In this document: positions 26,746-35,820 of the stretch, in pieces
Layout: each line of letters opens with the position of its first letter
Numbering within the stretch: the first letter of the stretch is position 1
DNA from: Photobacterium profundum SS9
GTDB taxonomy: Bacteria > Pseudomonadota > Gammaproteobacteria > Enterobacterales > Vibrionaceae
NCBI RefSeq assembly: GCF_000196255.1
Contig: NC_006371.1
Span: 1,665,447 to 1,729,446 of the forward strand
Reading direction: 5' to 3'
Length of the DNA stretch: 64,000 nucleotides
Position numbers and translations under genes: made by a program
The notes under the pieces: model-generated
Databases searched by the model: none
What the model was told of the DNA's origin: nothing
What the model saw: the letters and a program-made list of their open reading frames with translations, nothing else

Positions 26746-26837
26746 TGGCGGAAGGAGCAGGAATCGAACCTGCCAAAGCCTATTCAGCTCACGTCGGTTT
26801 TGAAGACCGGGAGGGCCACCAGACCCCATCCACTTCC
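26746..26837 (-). tRNA. selC: tRNA-Sec (UCA)
   Basis: A roughly 92-nt tRNA with anticodon loop CTTCAAA (UCA), long variable arm, extended acceptor arm and encoded GCCA. The 5' end GGAAGTGG pairs with CTCCTTCC in an 8-bp acceptor with one apparent T-C mismatch at position 6. It lies just upstream of selA-selB on the same strand. Confidence 0.93.
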
Positions 26838-27183
26838 GTATTTCGATGAGATAAATATACAGACTAAGCTGATGATTTAGAAGCTATAAAACACAAAATC
26901 GTGACTTCATAGCCAAAGATAATAAATGCCTGATTTTATTTCTAATTTAGCCTGCTGAGTAACATTTTTAATGTGCGACTTAATGTACTCACCATTGCAT
27001 ATAAACACCGATTTAAACTGTCAAGAACAAGCCATTAACACATAGCAATCATTATAGTTACCACATTAAAAAAACAGCGTGTAAATCAGTCGATTTTATA
27101 TAAAACAAGACATGGCAACACAACATATCTCGTCGTATATTTTATAATTACAGGCAAGTTATTTATGTATTAGGAATATAATC
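26838..27183. other. AT-rich gap between selC and grdX
   Basis: No gene. It contains divergent promoters for selC (minus) and grdX (plus). No riboswitch-like structure was recognised. Confidence 0.35.
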
Positions 27184-27606
27184 TTGCGATTAGATAAGTT
27201 TGAAATAATTACGAACAACCCTTTAGTTTGCAAAACGATCAGTCGTATCAATCATACTCAAGAAAACACATTATATGATGTGTTAACTGTCACTAGAGAT
27301 CGTATTCATCTTGGTGCCAAAATAATTTCACACCCATTAGCTGGCAGCGTAAAGCCGCATGAAACGCCTTATCGAAGTATTATATTAAGTAATTCCAGTG
27401 ACGAACTTGATTTCCAATCACTGAATACGCTTGAACAAGCGATTGAGCGCTACCAAGTGCTGTGTAAAAACAACCCCAATCATTTAACACAAACATCAGC
27501 AGACATTATTGAACGTTACGAGGAAAAGAAGCGTAATGATTTCCAGCTTATTGATTGCCAGTTGATCAAATCAAGCTTGAGTTCATTTGGTTTACATCTG
27601 GACTAA
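27184..27606 (+). CDS. grdX: GrdX-family protein
   Basis: A 140-residue protein of unknown biochemical role that occurs with glycine, sarcosine or betaine reductase genes. The recognisable pattern is IITNNPLVC near the N-terminus, then GAKIISHPLAGSVKPHETPY. Convergent with grdB, from which a strong two-way terminator separates it, so it is transcribed apart from the main grd series. Confidence 0.85.
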   Translation: MRLDKFEIITNNPLVCKTISRINHTQENTLYDVLTVTRDRIHLGAKIISHPLAGSVKPHETPYRSIILSNSSDELDFQSLNTLEQAIERYQVLCKNNPNHLTQTSADIIERYEEKKRNDFQLIDCQLIKSSLSSFGLHLD

Positions 27607-27655
27607 GTCTTTTCATTTTATGATTTGAATATATTTTTTCTTAATCGACACCTAC

Positions 27656-27686
27656 AAAAAGACCTGCAGCTGCAGGTCTTTTTTTA
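27656..27686. terminator. Bidirectional terminator grdX/grdB
   Basis: AAAAAGACCTGCAG followed directly by CTGCAGGTCTTTTTTT, a perfect 14-bp palindromic stem with a U-tract in both directions. Confidence 0.85.
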
Positions 27687-27709
27687 TCAACTGTATGATT
27701 TACATTTGC

Positions 27710-29008
27710 TTAGAACACAGTTTGCTCTGAAATCTCAGTTTGAAGTGCCACTAATGATTTCTCAACAATTTGACGGCGATTATACAACTCTTCTTCAGGT
27801 TGCATCGCTGGGTTACCCAACGGATATGGGATCGCAATTGCTGGAACAATACGGTTAGCGCCTACTGTTTTAGAGATAGGAACTACTGTTGCAATGTGAA
27901 CTACAGGCATTACTTTTTCGATTTCTTTAACCATCGTTGCGCCGCAACGTGTGCAAGTGCCTCAAGTGGAGGTGAATATAGCGGCAGTCACTCCTGCTTG
28001 TTGTAGTTTCATCGCAATTTCTGCGCCATATTCTTTTGACTTAGCAACCGCAGTACCGTTACCGACTGTGCTGTAGAACACGTTGTGCAAGCTACCAATG
28101 ATACCTTCGCGTTCCATATCGCGTAATACATCTACAGGTAAAACACGGTTCGGGTTATCGTTACATGCAACAGGGTCATAACCACCATGTGCTGTTTCAT
28201 GTGTTGCACACGTTATTGTGTCTAACCCTTCAATGCTGTACTCACCGTACTTTGATGCACTTGATGATTCGATATGGTCAGGGTTACCTTTTGGTACCAC
28301 CCCACCCGATGTAACCAAGGCAATTTTAGCTTGGCTTAATAGCCCAATTGCTGGTTGAGGGTCTACACGGTCGAATACTGGCATTGGGTATTCTGTCGTA
28401 AACTCAGGACCCGCAAGTTTAGCAATCAATAAATCAACCGCTCGCGTTGCACCACGCTTTTCAGCAAAGTAGTTCACACGAATACCGCGAGGCATGTAGC
28501 CTTCATCCGCAGGATCGCCTAACTCACCGTCGGTTTCAATAAAGCGATTGATCAATTTCACCATTGCAGGAATAGCTTGGCGCATACTTGCTGCACTGTT
28601 ACCTGTTTCTGCAATATAAGCGTATTGACCAAATAGCTCGTAGCCTGGGTTTTCAACGTACATGCCTGAAATAGTCTTTATACCCATTTCATGAGCAACT
28701 TTCGCGACCGTACCACAAGCCATACCGTAACGACCAGCGTTAAAGGCAGGACCAGCAACAACAAGATCAGGCTTTAGTTGCGCCAAGATTTCTTTCAAGC
28801 TGTGGCAGCAAAGGCTTTCATTTTCGTTTAGGTATGAATCACCGCAAATAATGGTATGCGTGACTTCTGCTTTGTCTTTCAACATCGTATTGATTTGAGA
28901 ACCAACACCCACAGAACCTTCAACCACTTCCATTGGAATGTGGGCCATTTCTTCGCCACCCTTTTGGGCAAAAAACTGGTTCAAATAATAAACAACTCTA
29001 AGTGTCAT
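27710..29008 (-). CDS. grdB: Glycine reductase component B, selenoprotein subunit GrdB
   Basis: The substrate-binding selenoprotein of glycine reductase, which attacks glycine and passes a carboxymethyl group to the GrdA selenol. Reading stops at an in-frame TGA (27962-27964, residue 349) that must be selenocysteine: FTST-U-GTCTRCGATMVKEIE, the hallmark of GrdB. The full product is about 432 residues. Automated callers would split it into 348- and 74-residue pieces. It starts about 13 bp after grdE and ends the minus-strand series. Confidence 0.95.
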
Positions 29009-29021
29009 CTGACTATCCTCT

Positions 29022-30314
29022 TTAACAGGCTTTGGTTGTTAGGAAATGGAAACCTAACTCGCTTGTCGCGCCGATAATGGCTTGAAGTTCAACCGTAATC
29101 GAACCATCTTCATGTAAGCTTCCGTTAAAGCCACCCGCAACGATATCTGCATAGCGATCATGACCAATAACGCGGTTCATCGCTGGCAACGTAATTAGCT
29201 GGTTAGCATTACCGTTTGTTACAACAGCATCTGCACTCTTATGTGAATCAGCAAGTGATTGGCTTTCACCGTTTTGTCCTGCGTATTCATCGGTTAACAG
29301 TACAGTTTGGATTCCTGCTGCTTCAAGTTTTGAACAGTTCATCATTAAATCAGCATCGGGGTTACCAAAGCCTTCTTCACTGACGATTGCTGCATCCCAA
29401 CCCATTTGCTTAGCAAGCTTAACCACAAAGTTAGAGGAGCGTTCTTTGTCACGTAATGTGACATTTTCGTTAGTCACAATCACCCCCATGAAGTTGTAGT
29501 CAACACCATGATGGCGATATAAATCATAAATCACTGGGCTGTTTTGGTGTACATAACTGGTGTTTTTATCACAAGCCGATACACAGTTACCGCTGATGAT
29601 TGCCCCATCCATGACTTCAGTTGGGTACATCAATGTTGGTAAAATACCTTTCACATCTACGCCGTAGTAATAGGTATCATGCAGTAAGCCTTGGCTTTGT
29701 AGCATGTATACGTAACCGACTTTAGGCAATGTAGGATGTTGTGCCGCTTGCTCTAGCAATGGCTTGGTTTCGTACGTTTCGATTTCGTCAGGTGTAATGT
29801 GCTCACCTAACTTACCAATCCAACGTCCTGCTTCTAACCCAACAAGGCGAACAACGGCTTCATGATCATACTGATTACAGCTATCTTCCACTTCACATTG
29901 AATAACCAGGTTCAATGTTCTTGAGAATGGGGTGAACTCTGCACCCGGACCGCTCATGTCGATGATGCCTTCTTGGAAACCAACGATTTCACCCGTTGTT
30001 ACCACTGCCATACCTTTTAATACATGGGTACGACCTTCACCAACCATGGTTTCTTCACCCAGATGACGACCTGGGAAAATCTCACCACCGCCAGACACTT
30101 TTACACGAGGTTCAATGGCATCTTTCACTGGCATAATACGGGTACTATCACCAGGTTTTGCAATGCTTAGCTCTATAGAACGAATACGGTGGTCTAATTC
30201 ACACAAGTAACCTTTCAGTTCGTGCTCATCAATTACGACCGTGTTTTCTTTAATTTCACTGGTTGACCCAAAAGCCAAATCGCGAATATTAATATTGCCT
30301 AATTCGAGTTTCAT
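29022..30314 (-). CDS. grdE: Glycine reductase component B, GrdE proprotein
   Basis: Proprotein that splits itself at a cysteine to give the alpha and beta subunits of component B with a pyruvoyl group that binds glycine as a Schiff base. The cleavage region is visible as GAIISGNCVSACDKN. About 430 residues from ATG 30314 (MKLELGNINIRDLAFG); ATG 30338 would add eight. It lies between selD and grdB. Confidence 0.93.
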   Translation of the reverse strand: MKLELGNINIRDLAFGSTSEIKENTVVIDEHELKGYLCELDHRIRSIELSIAKPGDSTRIMPVKDAIEPRVKVSGGGEIFPGRHLGEETMVGEGRTHVLKGMAVVTTGEIVGFQEGIIDMSGPGAEFTPFSRTLNLVIQCEVEDSCNQYDHEAVVRLVGLEAGRWIGKLGEHITPDEIETYETKPLLEQAAQHPTLPKVGYVYMLQSQGLLHDTYYYGVDVKGILPTLMYPTEVMDGAIISGNCVSACDKNTSYVHQNSPVIYDLYRHHGVDYNFMGVIVTNENVTLRDKERSSNFVVKLAKQMGWDAAIVSEEGFGNPDADLMMNCSKLEAAGIQTVLLTDEYAGQNGESQSLADSHKSADAVVTNGNANQLITLPAMNRVIGHDRYADIVAGGFNGSLHEDGSITVELQAIIGATSELGFHFLTTKAC

Positions 30315-30386
30315 TTGTTTCTCCAAACAAGCGTCCATTGGGGGAAGTCTGTCGCCTTCACAATCTGTGTATCAAAAAGCGGTACA

Positions 30387-31433
30387 TCAAGAAACTTTGA
30401 TGCCACTTCCTGATTCGGCGTAGCCAACCACCCAACATGATTCTCCAGTATTGCTAAATTCAAGTAATAAGGATTCGAGACAATCTTTGGGTACTGTTGC
30501 TAGCAAACCGCCAGAGGTTTCTGGACAGCATAATTTTTGTTGCCAGCTTTCATCTAATTCAGGTGCAAACTCAATATCATCTTTATAGGCTTCAAGGTTA
30601 CGGTTAGCGCCACCAGGGAAAATACCTTGTGCTGCGTAATCTTCTGCCCCCAATAAAAACGGCACTTGGTCAGCAATGAAATGCATGCATACATCGCTTT
30701 TTTCTGCCATTTCTAGAGCGTGGCCTAGCAATGAATAACCGGTTATATCAGTACATGCTTTAATCGGGTACTTAACAAAAATCTGAGCCGCATTGCGATT
30801 GAGTTTCTTCATACTGTCGGTTGACGTTTGAATCGACTCTTGGCTCGCTTTGCCTCGTTTGGCTGCGGTAGAAATTACGCCGGTACCTAAAGGTTTCGTC
30901 AGTACTAATATATCCCCGCTTTCAACCGCGGCTTTGGTTTGCACTTTTGATGGATGAATCATACCCATAACCGATAAACCAAATTTTGGTTCATCGTCTT
31001 CCACTGTGTGGCCACCAACCAGTACTGCTCCAGCTTCACGGACTTTATCCGCACCGCCTTTCAATATCTGACCAACAACCTCTTGTGGAAGATCAACTGG
31101 GACGCAAAAAATATTCATCGCTAATGTTACTTGTCCGCCCATGGCGTACACATCGCTTAATGCATTTGCAGCAGCAATCGCACCAAAGTCGTAAGGGTCA
31201 TCAACTATTGGAGTAAAGAAGTCCAACGTTTGAATAACCGCAACATCATCGTTTATTTTATAAACGGCAGCATCGTCACTTACCGCCAGCCCAACCATTA
31301 AGTTAGGGTAATCTTGTTCGGGAAACAGGGGTGAAATGGTCTGCAGAACCTGCGCCATGGCCTTAGGGCCTATTTTGGCCGCTCACCCTGCTTTTTTGGT
31401 CATCTGCGTTAGACGCACAGCTTTATCTGTCAT
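30387..31433 (-). CDS. selD: Selenide, water dikinase SelD (selenoprotein)
   Basis: Makes selenophosphate from selenide and ATP. ATG 31433 (MTDKAVRLTQMTKKAG) runs into TGA 31383-31385 as residue 17, then AAKIGPKAMAQVL. Residue 17 is the catalytic Cys17 position of E. coli SelD, so this is the selenocysteine form, 348 residues long. GGCC-rich inverted repeats just after the TGA could form the SECIS hairpin. An annotation starting at 31358 would lose the active site. Its place inside the grd series links selenophosphate supply to demand. Confidence 0.95.
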
Positions 31434-31568
31434 CTCTAATTTCCTTAGAAGTGGACGGTAAGAGCGCATACCGTTAATTCAATCAATGTTTTGCGCTCAG
31501 CGTATGTTTTGATTCTTATCGCGTTTTATCTAATGCTTTATCTAGTGTGTTTATCGCTAAATAAAGCC

Positions 31569-32765
31569 TTATAAATATTTCGATTCTACCAATTTGGCTT
31601 TAGCGGCTTCTTTATCTTCTTTGGCGACCAGAATAATGGGACCTGTACATCCCATACCCGTACGGGCAAAGATGTTCACTTTCCATAACACCTGACAAGC
31701 ATCTTCAATCTCTAAAATATCAATACCGCCAATATCGGTATCTGTCACTTTTTCAGGAGGGGCAATAACATCAGCCTTAACATCTGATTTAGCGTCAGTA
31801 GCAACAGGTTGCTTGTATTTATTAACTAAGTTATTAATGCCAGCTAATGATGCAGCTTCCCATTCTTCATTCACTCGCTTCATTACCTCTCCCTTTGCTG
31901 CATCTGCGCATAAGCGGATTGCGCCAGCAACAACAGGAGCACCAGAAGCGCGTGAAATAATGCTAACTAATTGCCCATCAGCACAGCCATCCTTGCTTAA
32001 CCCTGGTCCATAACCAAAACCAGAAGCTTCAAAGCTGCCGCCAGTGGTAAAAGATGAGAACATCTTCATCAGTAAGTTGCCGGTTAAGCTGTCTGTTACC
32101 ATGACATCCGGTGTGCCGCGTAATAAATCATTACCACGCATTGCAATACCACCATCAGCCCTAGACGAGTCAGCAAAATGAATATCATAACCAGCCTGTT
32201 GCAGCTCTTTTAAGCCACGTTCGCACTGGGCTGCACCGTCAATATTCAACACACCGACACTTGGTTTTTCAATACCACTCGCTTTCGCTAATGCAATACC
32301 GTAAATAGTATTTTTCAACAACGCCGCTTGGCGATTCGTGTCTGATGTGCCGGTAGTTGAAGCGATAAACATTTCACGGCCAGTACCAGGTGTAACAACT
32401 TTGCCCATCGTGCTCACCCCTAACGGGAAGGCATAATGAAGCGTCACACAACCATCGATTTGTTTATCGCTAAATAACTGTTCCATCACTTGATGACATT
32501 CAGTTAGATTGCTTGCAGGATGATGTTCAAACGCACCCGCTTGATCACCACCAATTAAGACAAGCTCAATATCGCTATATTGACGTGATACCAGCTGCGC
32601 GCCATGAAGCAATTCCGCTTCACCCAACTCGCTACCAATAAGCGTTAAACCAATACGGGTTTTACGATCACATTGCCCAGACAATAAGCCATCGGCCATC
32701 GCACTAAAGGTATCGGAAAGTTGTTGGTTGATGTTTTGATTGCCTTGTTGATTGGCATTTTGCAT
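31569..32765 (-). CDS. grdD: Glycine reductase component C, GrdD
   Basis: A subunit of component C, which releases acetyl phosphate from the acetyl thioester. About 398 residues from ATG 32765 (MQNANQQGNQ), with GGAGG five bases upstream. The body is PlsX-like (ATTGTSDTNRQAALLKNTIY, EASGFGYGPGLSKDGCADG). The C-terminal end has the conserved GMGCTGPIILVAKE cysteine. A low-complexity Lys/Ala linker near residues 320-345 precedes the C-terminal segment. Confidence 0.92.
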   Translation of the reverse strand: MQNANQQGNQNINQQLSDTFSAMADGLLSGQCDRKTRIGLTLIGSELGEAELLHGAQLVSRQYSDIELVLIGGDQAGAFEHHPASNLTECHQVMEQLFSDKQIDGCVTLHYAFPLGVSTMGKVVTPGTGREMFIASTTGTSDTNRQAALLKNTIYGIALAKASGIEKPSVGVLNIDGAAQCERGLKELQQAGYDIHFADSSRADGGIAMRGNDLLRGTPDVMVTDSLTGNLLMKMFSSFTTGGSFEASGFGYGPGLSKDGCADGQLVSIISRASGAPVVAGAIRLCADAAKGEVMKRVNEEWEAASLAGINNLVNKYKQPVATDAKSDVKADVIAPPEKVTDTDIGGIDILEIEDACQVLWKVNIFARTGMGCTGPIILVAKEDKEAAKAKLVESKYL

Positions 32766-32777
32766 AACAACCTCCAA

Positions 32778-34313
32778 TCACTTATTAGCGTTAAGTAAGT
32801 TTTCTGCAACGTCACGCATTGCTTGCGCCACAATTTGCTTCACTTGTGCTTCATCGAATTGCGCAGCTTGTTTACCAGTGTTTTTCTGAACCACAAAACT
32901 CAAGCCATCGAACAAGTTGGTCATACGACCTAAGAACAAGCTACCTTTACCAACCATCATGAAGTTATTAATTTCGCCGCTCATGATCATGTCACGACCG
33001 AAGCCTAAGAAAGGCACGCCCGATGGAATATGACCTTGTGTAGGTGCGAAACCTGTCATGCCATGCTCTTTTACAAAATCAAGTAACTGCGTACGCTCTA
33101 GCTGCCCTTCTTTCACAGCTAACGCGGCAATCATTTTGTAATTAGACTCAGGTACATTACCTGCGCCTGCTGGTTTGGTAATTTCTGGGTTTTGCATTTC
33201 AACAGAATATTTATCGATATCTGTCATTGCCATACCCGCATCTTTTAACGGTTTAGCAATCAAGGCAGTCATCACAGCTTGTGGTGATGAACCCGTACCA
33301 ATTTGATGGCGACCGACAATGTCGGTATTGATCATTGGGCTAACACCGTCATTTTCACTGACGACACAAGCAAAACCAGCAAGGCAATCTTCTAGCACTG
33401 GCATGTTATTTTTCACATGATCACGGCCGTTCATGCCCAGTTTGGCGACAGCGCCACCAGCAACAACCATGACATTTTTGAAAATGCCCGCTTTCACGAG
33501 TGCAGCGGCCAATGTCATTGCATGAGCAGGTGCTGCGCAGAAACCACGCACATCTGAGCCTGTAGCCATAACACAGCCCACGCTTTCACCAATCGCTTTA
33601 GCAAAGTTACCGCCACCACGTTGGTTGATATCGCCACATGCTTCTTCTGAACATTCGATAATGTAGTCGATGTCAGCCACATCAATGCCTTGGCGTTTCA
33701 GGTTCATTGCAGACATGACACCTGATGCTTTGGTACATAGATTTTCAAGCATGATGTGGGCAGAAAGGTTTTCATCTTCATCGTGTGCAGCTTTCACGCA
33801 ACCGATGATTTCACCATTCAGCATTAACACTTCAGCTTGGTGAGATTCATGTAAAGCAAGTACTTCATCACGCGTAATCAGCTGATGACCCGCTAACAAA
33901 TCAGTGTCGCCGTATAAGGCATGATGACAAACTTGGCTGTGGTACTTTTCAATAAATTCAGCGGTAAAGCACACCAAATTAAACACATCAACGTGGCTTA
34001 ACATGGCATAGAAATGTTCTTGCGAGTAAATCTCGCCGTATTTACCTTCTGCAGCTGTTGATTCTTTAATATCAAACCAAGGCTGAGGTAAATCAGATAA
34101 TTGTTGGGGAGTAATATTGCCGATATAACATTGGTTTGCGGGGTAACTTACGACGTCAGAAAATGGACGAAGATGTGTGCCTATATTGGTTAAATAATTA
34201 TCTTGAGGATCATTTTTAGCACGAGCAGCAACTTGTGCTGAGCCATTGTTAATCAAGATATCAGGTGTATGAGCTAATATATAGCTCACCCCTTTAATAA
34301 CTGCGTATCCCAT
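32778..34313 (-). CDS. grdC: Glycine reductase component C, GrdC
   Basis: The larger subunit of component C, related to beta-ketoacyl-ACP synthase III-type thiolase folds. It carries the acetyl group as a cysteine thioester before phosphorolysis. About 511 residues from ATG 34313 (MGYAVIKGVSYILAHTPD) with AGGAG upstream. Family segments: ECSEEACGDINQRGGGNFAK, GCVMATGSDVRGFCAAPAHA, FAPTQGHIPSGVPFLGFGRD. Twelve bases separate it from grdD. Confidence 0.92.
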   Translation of the reverse strand: MGYAVIKGVSYILAHTPDILINNGSAQVAARAKNDPQDNYLTNIGTHLRPFSDVVSYPANQCYIGNITPQQLSDLPQPWFDIKESTAAEGKYGEIYSQEHFYAMLSHVDVFNLVCFTAEFIEKYHSQVCHHALYGDTDLLAGHQLITRDEVLALHESHQAEVLMLNGEIIGCVKAAHDEDENLSAHIMLENLCTKASGVMSAMNLKRQGIDVADIDYIIECSEEACGDINQRGGGNFAKAIGESVGCVMATGSDVRGFCAAPAHAMTLAAALVKAGIFKNVMVVAGGAVAKLGMNGRDHVKNNMPVLEDCLAGFACVVSENDGVSPMINTDIVGRHQIGTGSSPQAVMTALIAKPLKDAGMAMTDIDKYSVEMQNPEITKPAGAGNVPESNYKMIAALAVKEGQLERTQLLDFVKEHGMTGFAPTQGHIPSGVPFLGFGRDMIMSGEINNFMMVGKGSLFLGRMTNLFDGLSFVVQKNTGKQAAQFDEAQVKQIVAQAMRDVAENLLNANK

Positions 34314-34342
34314 TGTCACTCCTGCATCCGAGCCGGATATGA

Positions 34343-34370
34343 GATTCGAGCCTGTCGTCAGACCCGAATC
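34343..34370 (-). promoter_or_regulatory. Intercistronic hairpin grdA-grdC
   Basis: On the minus strand GATTCGGGTCTG-ACGA-CAGGCTCGAATC forms a 12-bp stem with two mismatches, without a U-tract. Probably an mRNA processing or stability element allowing more GrdA than GrdC/D. Confidence 0.4.
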
Positions 34371-34418
34371 GGTATTGATGAGAAGATATCAAGCTGACTT
34401 ATCAGCTCGATGTGGCCT

Positions 34419-34895
34419 TTATGCTTCTACGGGTTCTTCGCGGTATTGTTGCATTTCCGCTTTAATCGCATCGACATCCAGTACCATTTCCATCATCCCA
34501 ATCTGTTCTTCATAAACAGCTGGGTCGACAGCTTCTTTTATTGCGTCTTCAACCACGTGGTAACAAGAAAGTCCTAACTGGACTCCCGCCAATGGTCCTG
34601 CAAAAGTCGGATCACCTGTGGTGACAGTTTCACACGCGAGCCCAGAAGCTTCTGCTTCTGCACCACCAAGAATAACAATTATATTCTCGGCGCCGAACTC
34701 GTCGGCGAGTGCTTTAATCCGTTTTTGATTTTCAAGATCCATTGCGCCTGCGCTAGTTCAGACGAAACATTCTGTTGTAGAGAAAGCAACGTGAGCACCG
34801 GTGGTCTTTATACAAGCTTCAATTGCTTGACCAGGTATGCCGTCACGGTCTCCAAGAATGATCGCTGTTTTGGTAGCAAACACTTCTTTATTCAC
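34419..34895 (-). CDS. grdA: Glycine reductase selenoprotein A, copy 2
   Basis: Small selenoprotein carrying the selenol that receives the carboxymethyl group. GTG 34895 leads to TGA 34758-34760 as residue 46 in [20 protein letters not shown], the GrdA signature with Cys three residues before Sec. About 158 residues. It begins two bases after the stop of copy 1, with GAGGTG inside that end. It differs from copy 1 mainly in the first eight and last ten residues. Confidence 0.93.
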
Positions 34896-34897
34896 AA

Positions 34898-35383
34898 TTA
34901 CACCTCAGCTTCTGCTAAAACATACTTCCCAAATTGCTCACGATACCCTTTGATCTCTGCAATAATTGCATCAACATCAAGTACCATTTCCATCATGCCT
35001 ATCTGCTCGTCATAGACGTCAGCATCAACATTATTTTTTATTTCCGGCTCAACCACATGATAACAAGAGAGTCCTAACTGGACTCCGGCTAACGGACCGG
35101 CAAAAGTAGGATCACCGTTGGTTACGGTTTCACAAGCAAGGCCTGAAGCTTCCGCTTCTGCGCCGCCAAGTACGATGAGAATATTTTCTGCACCAAACTC
35201 TTCAGCAAAACCTTTGATCCTCTTCTGGTTTTCCAGATCCATAGCACCTGCGCTGGTTCAGACGAAACACTCGGTAGTAGAGAACAAAACATGGGCACCA
35301 GCAGACTTAATACAAGCTTCGATTGCCTGTCCTGGTATTCCATCTCTGTCTCCTAAGATAATAACTTTCTTATCTTTGAGCAT
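34898..35383 (-). CDS. grdA: Glycine reductase selenoprotein A, copy 1
   Basis: ATG 35383 ([18 protein letters not shown]) leads to TGA 35258-35260 as Sec42 in [16 protein letters not shown], then to the stop at 34898, giving about 161 residues. The redox pair is Cys39/Sec42. It accepts electrons from the thioredoxin encoded 101 bp upstream. An ATG in the same frame at 35449 would add 22 unlikely residues. Tandem duplicate of the next gene. Confidence 0.95.
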
Positions 35384-35484
35384 CGTTAACTCCGAAGGAT
35401 TACAGATTACTAAACTTACGTTGTAGTCAATTGCTTGATACAACCCCATTTTTACAAATTGCTGATTTTATGAGTTATTACTGA

Positions 35485-35811
35485 CTATGCTTGTTCACAA
35501 ACAAAGCTTTCAATAGCCTTCACAATATCTTCAACTTCTAATTCTTCACCAGAAAGGTGCGTTTGTTTCTCACCATTTTTGTAAAACACAAACGAAGGTA
35601 AACCCATCACTTTCTGTGCCATAGCCAAACGACGATTACCTTGAATGTTCAATTTACAGAACTTCATTTGTTCGCTGTATTTCGCTTCCATTTCAACCAC
35701 ATCGGGCATTAGCTCTTTACAACGTACGCAGCTTTCGCTCCAGAAATCGACCATCACAATGCCATCGACATTGACTTCAGAATCGAAATTCTCTTTGGTA
35801 AGTTCGATCAT
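35485..35811 (-). CDS. trxA: Thioredoxin dedicated to glycine reductase
   Basis: A 108-residue thioredoxin with active site WSESCVRC (Cys28, Cys31) in place of the usual WCGPC, a variant typical of the thioredoxins coded beside glycine reductase in clostridia. It passes electrons from TrxB to oxidised GrdA. The gene is nine bases after trxB. The symbol is by role; the cell's housekeeping TrxA is probably elsewhere. Confidence 0.9.
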   Translation of the reverse strand: MIELTKENFDSEVNVDGIVMVDFWSESCVRCKELMPDVVEMEAKYSEQMKFCKLNIQGNRRLAMAQKVMGLPSFVFYKNGEKQTHLSGEELEVEDIVKAIESFVCEQA

Positions 35812-35820
35812 TGCTTTTCC

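Noticed and set aside
27770..28006. Plus-strand open frame across the grdB 3' end
   Set aside because: Shadow of grdB, whose reading through the UGA is supported by the conserved TST-U-GTCTRCGA motif.
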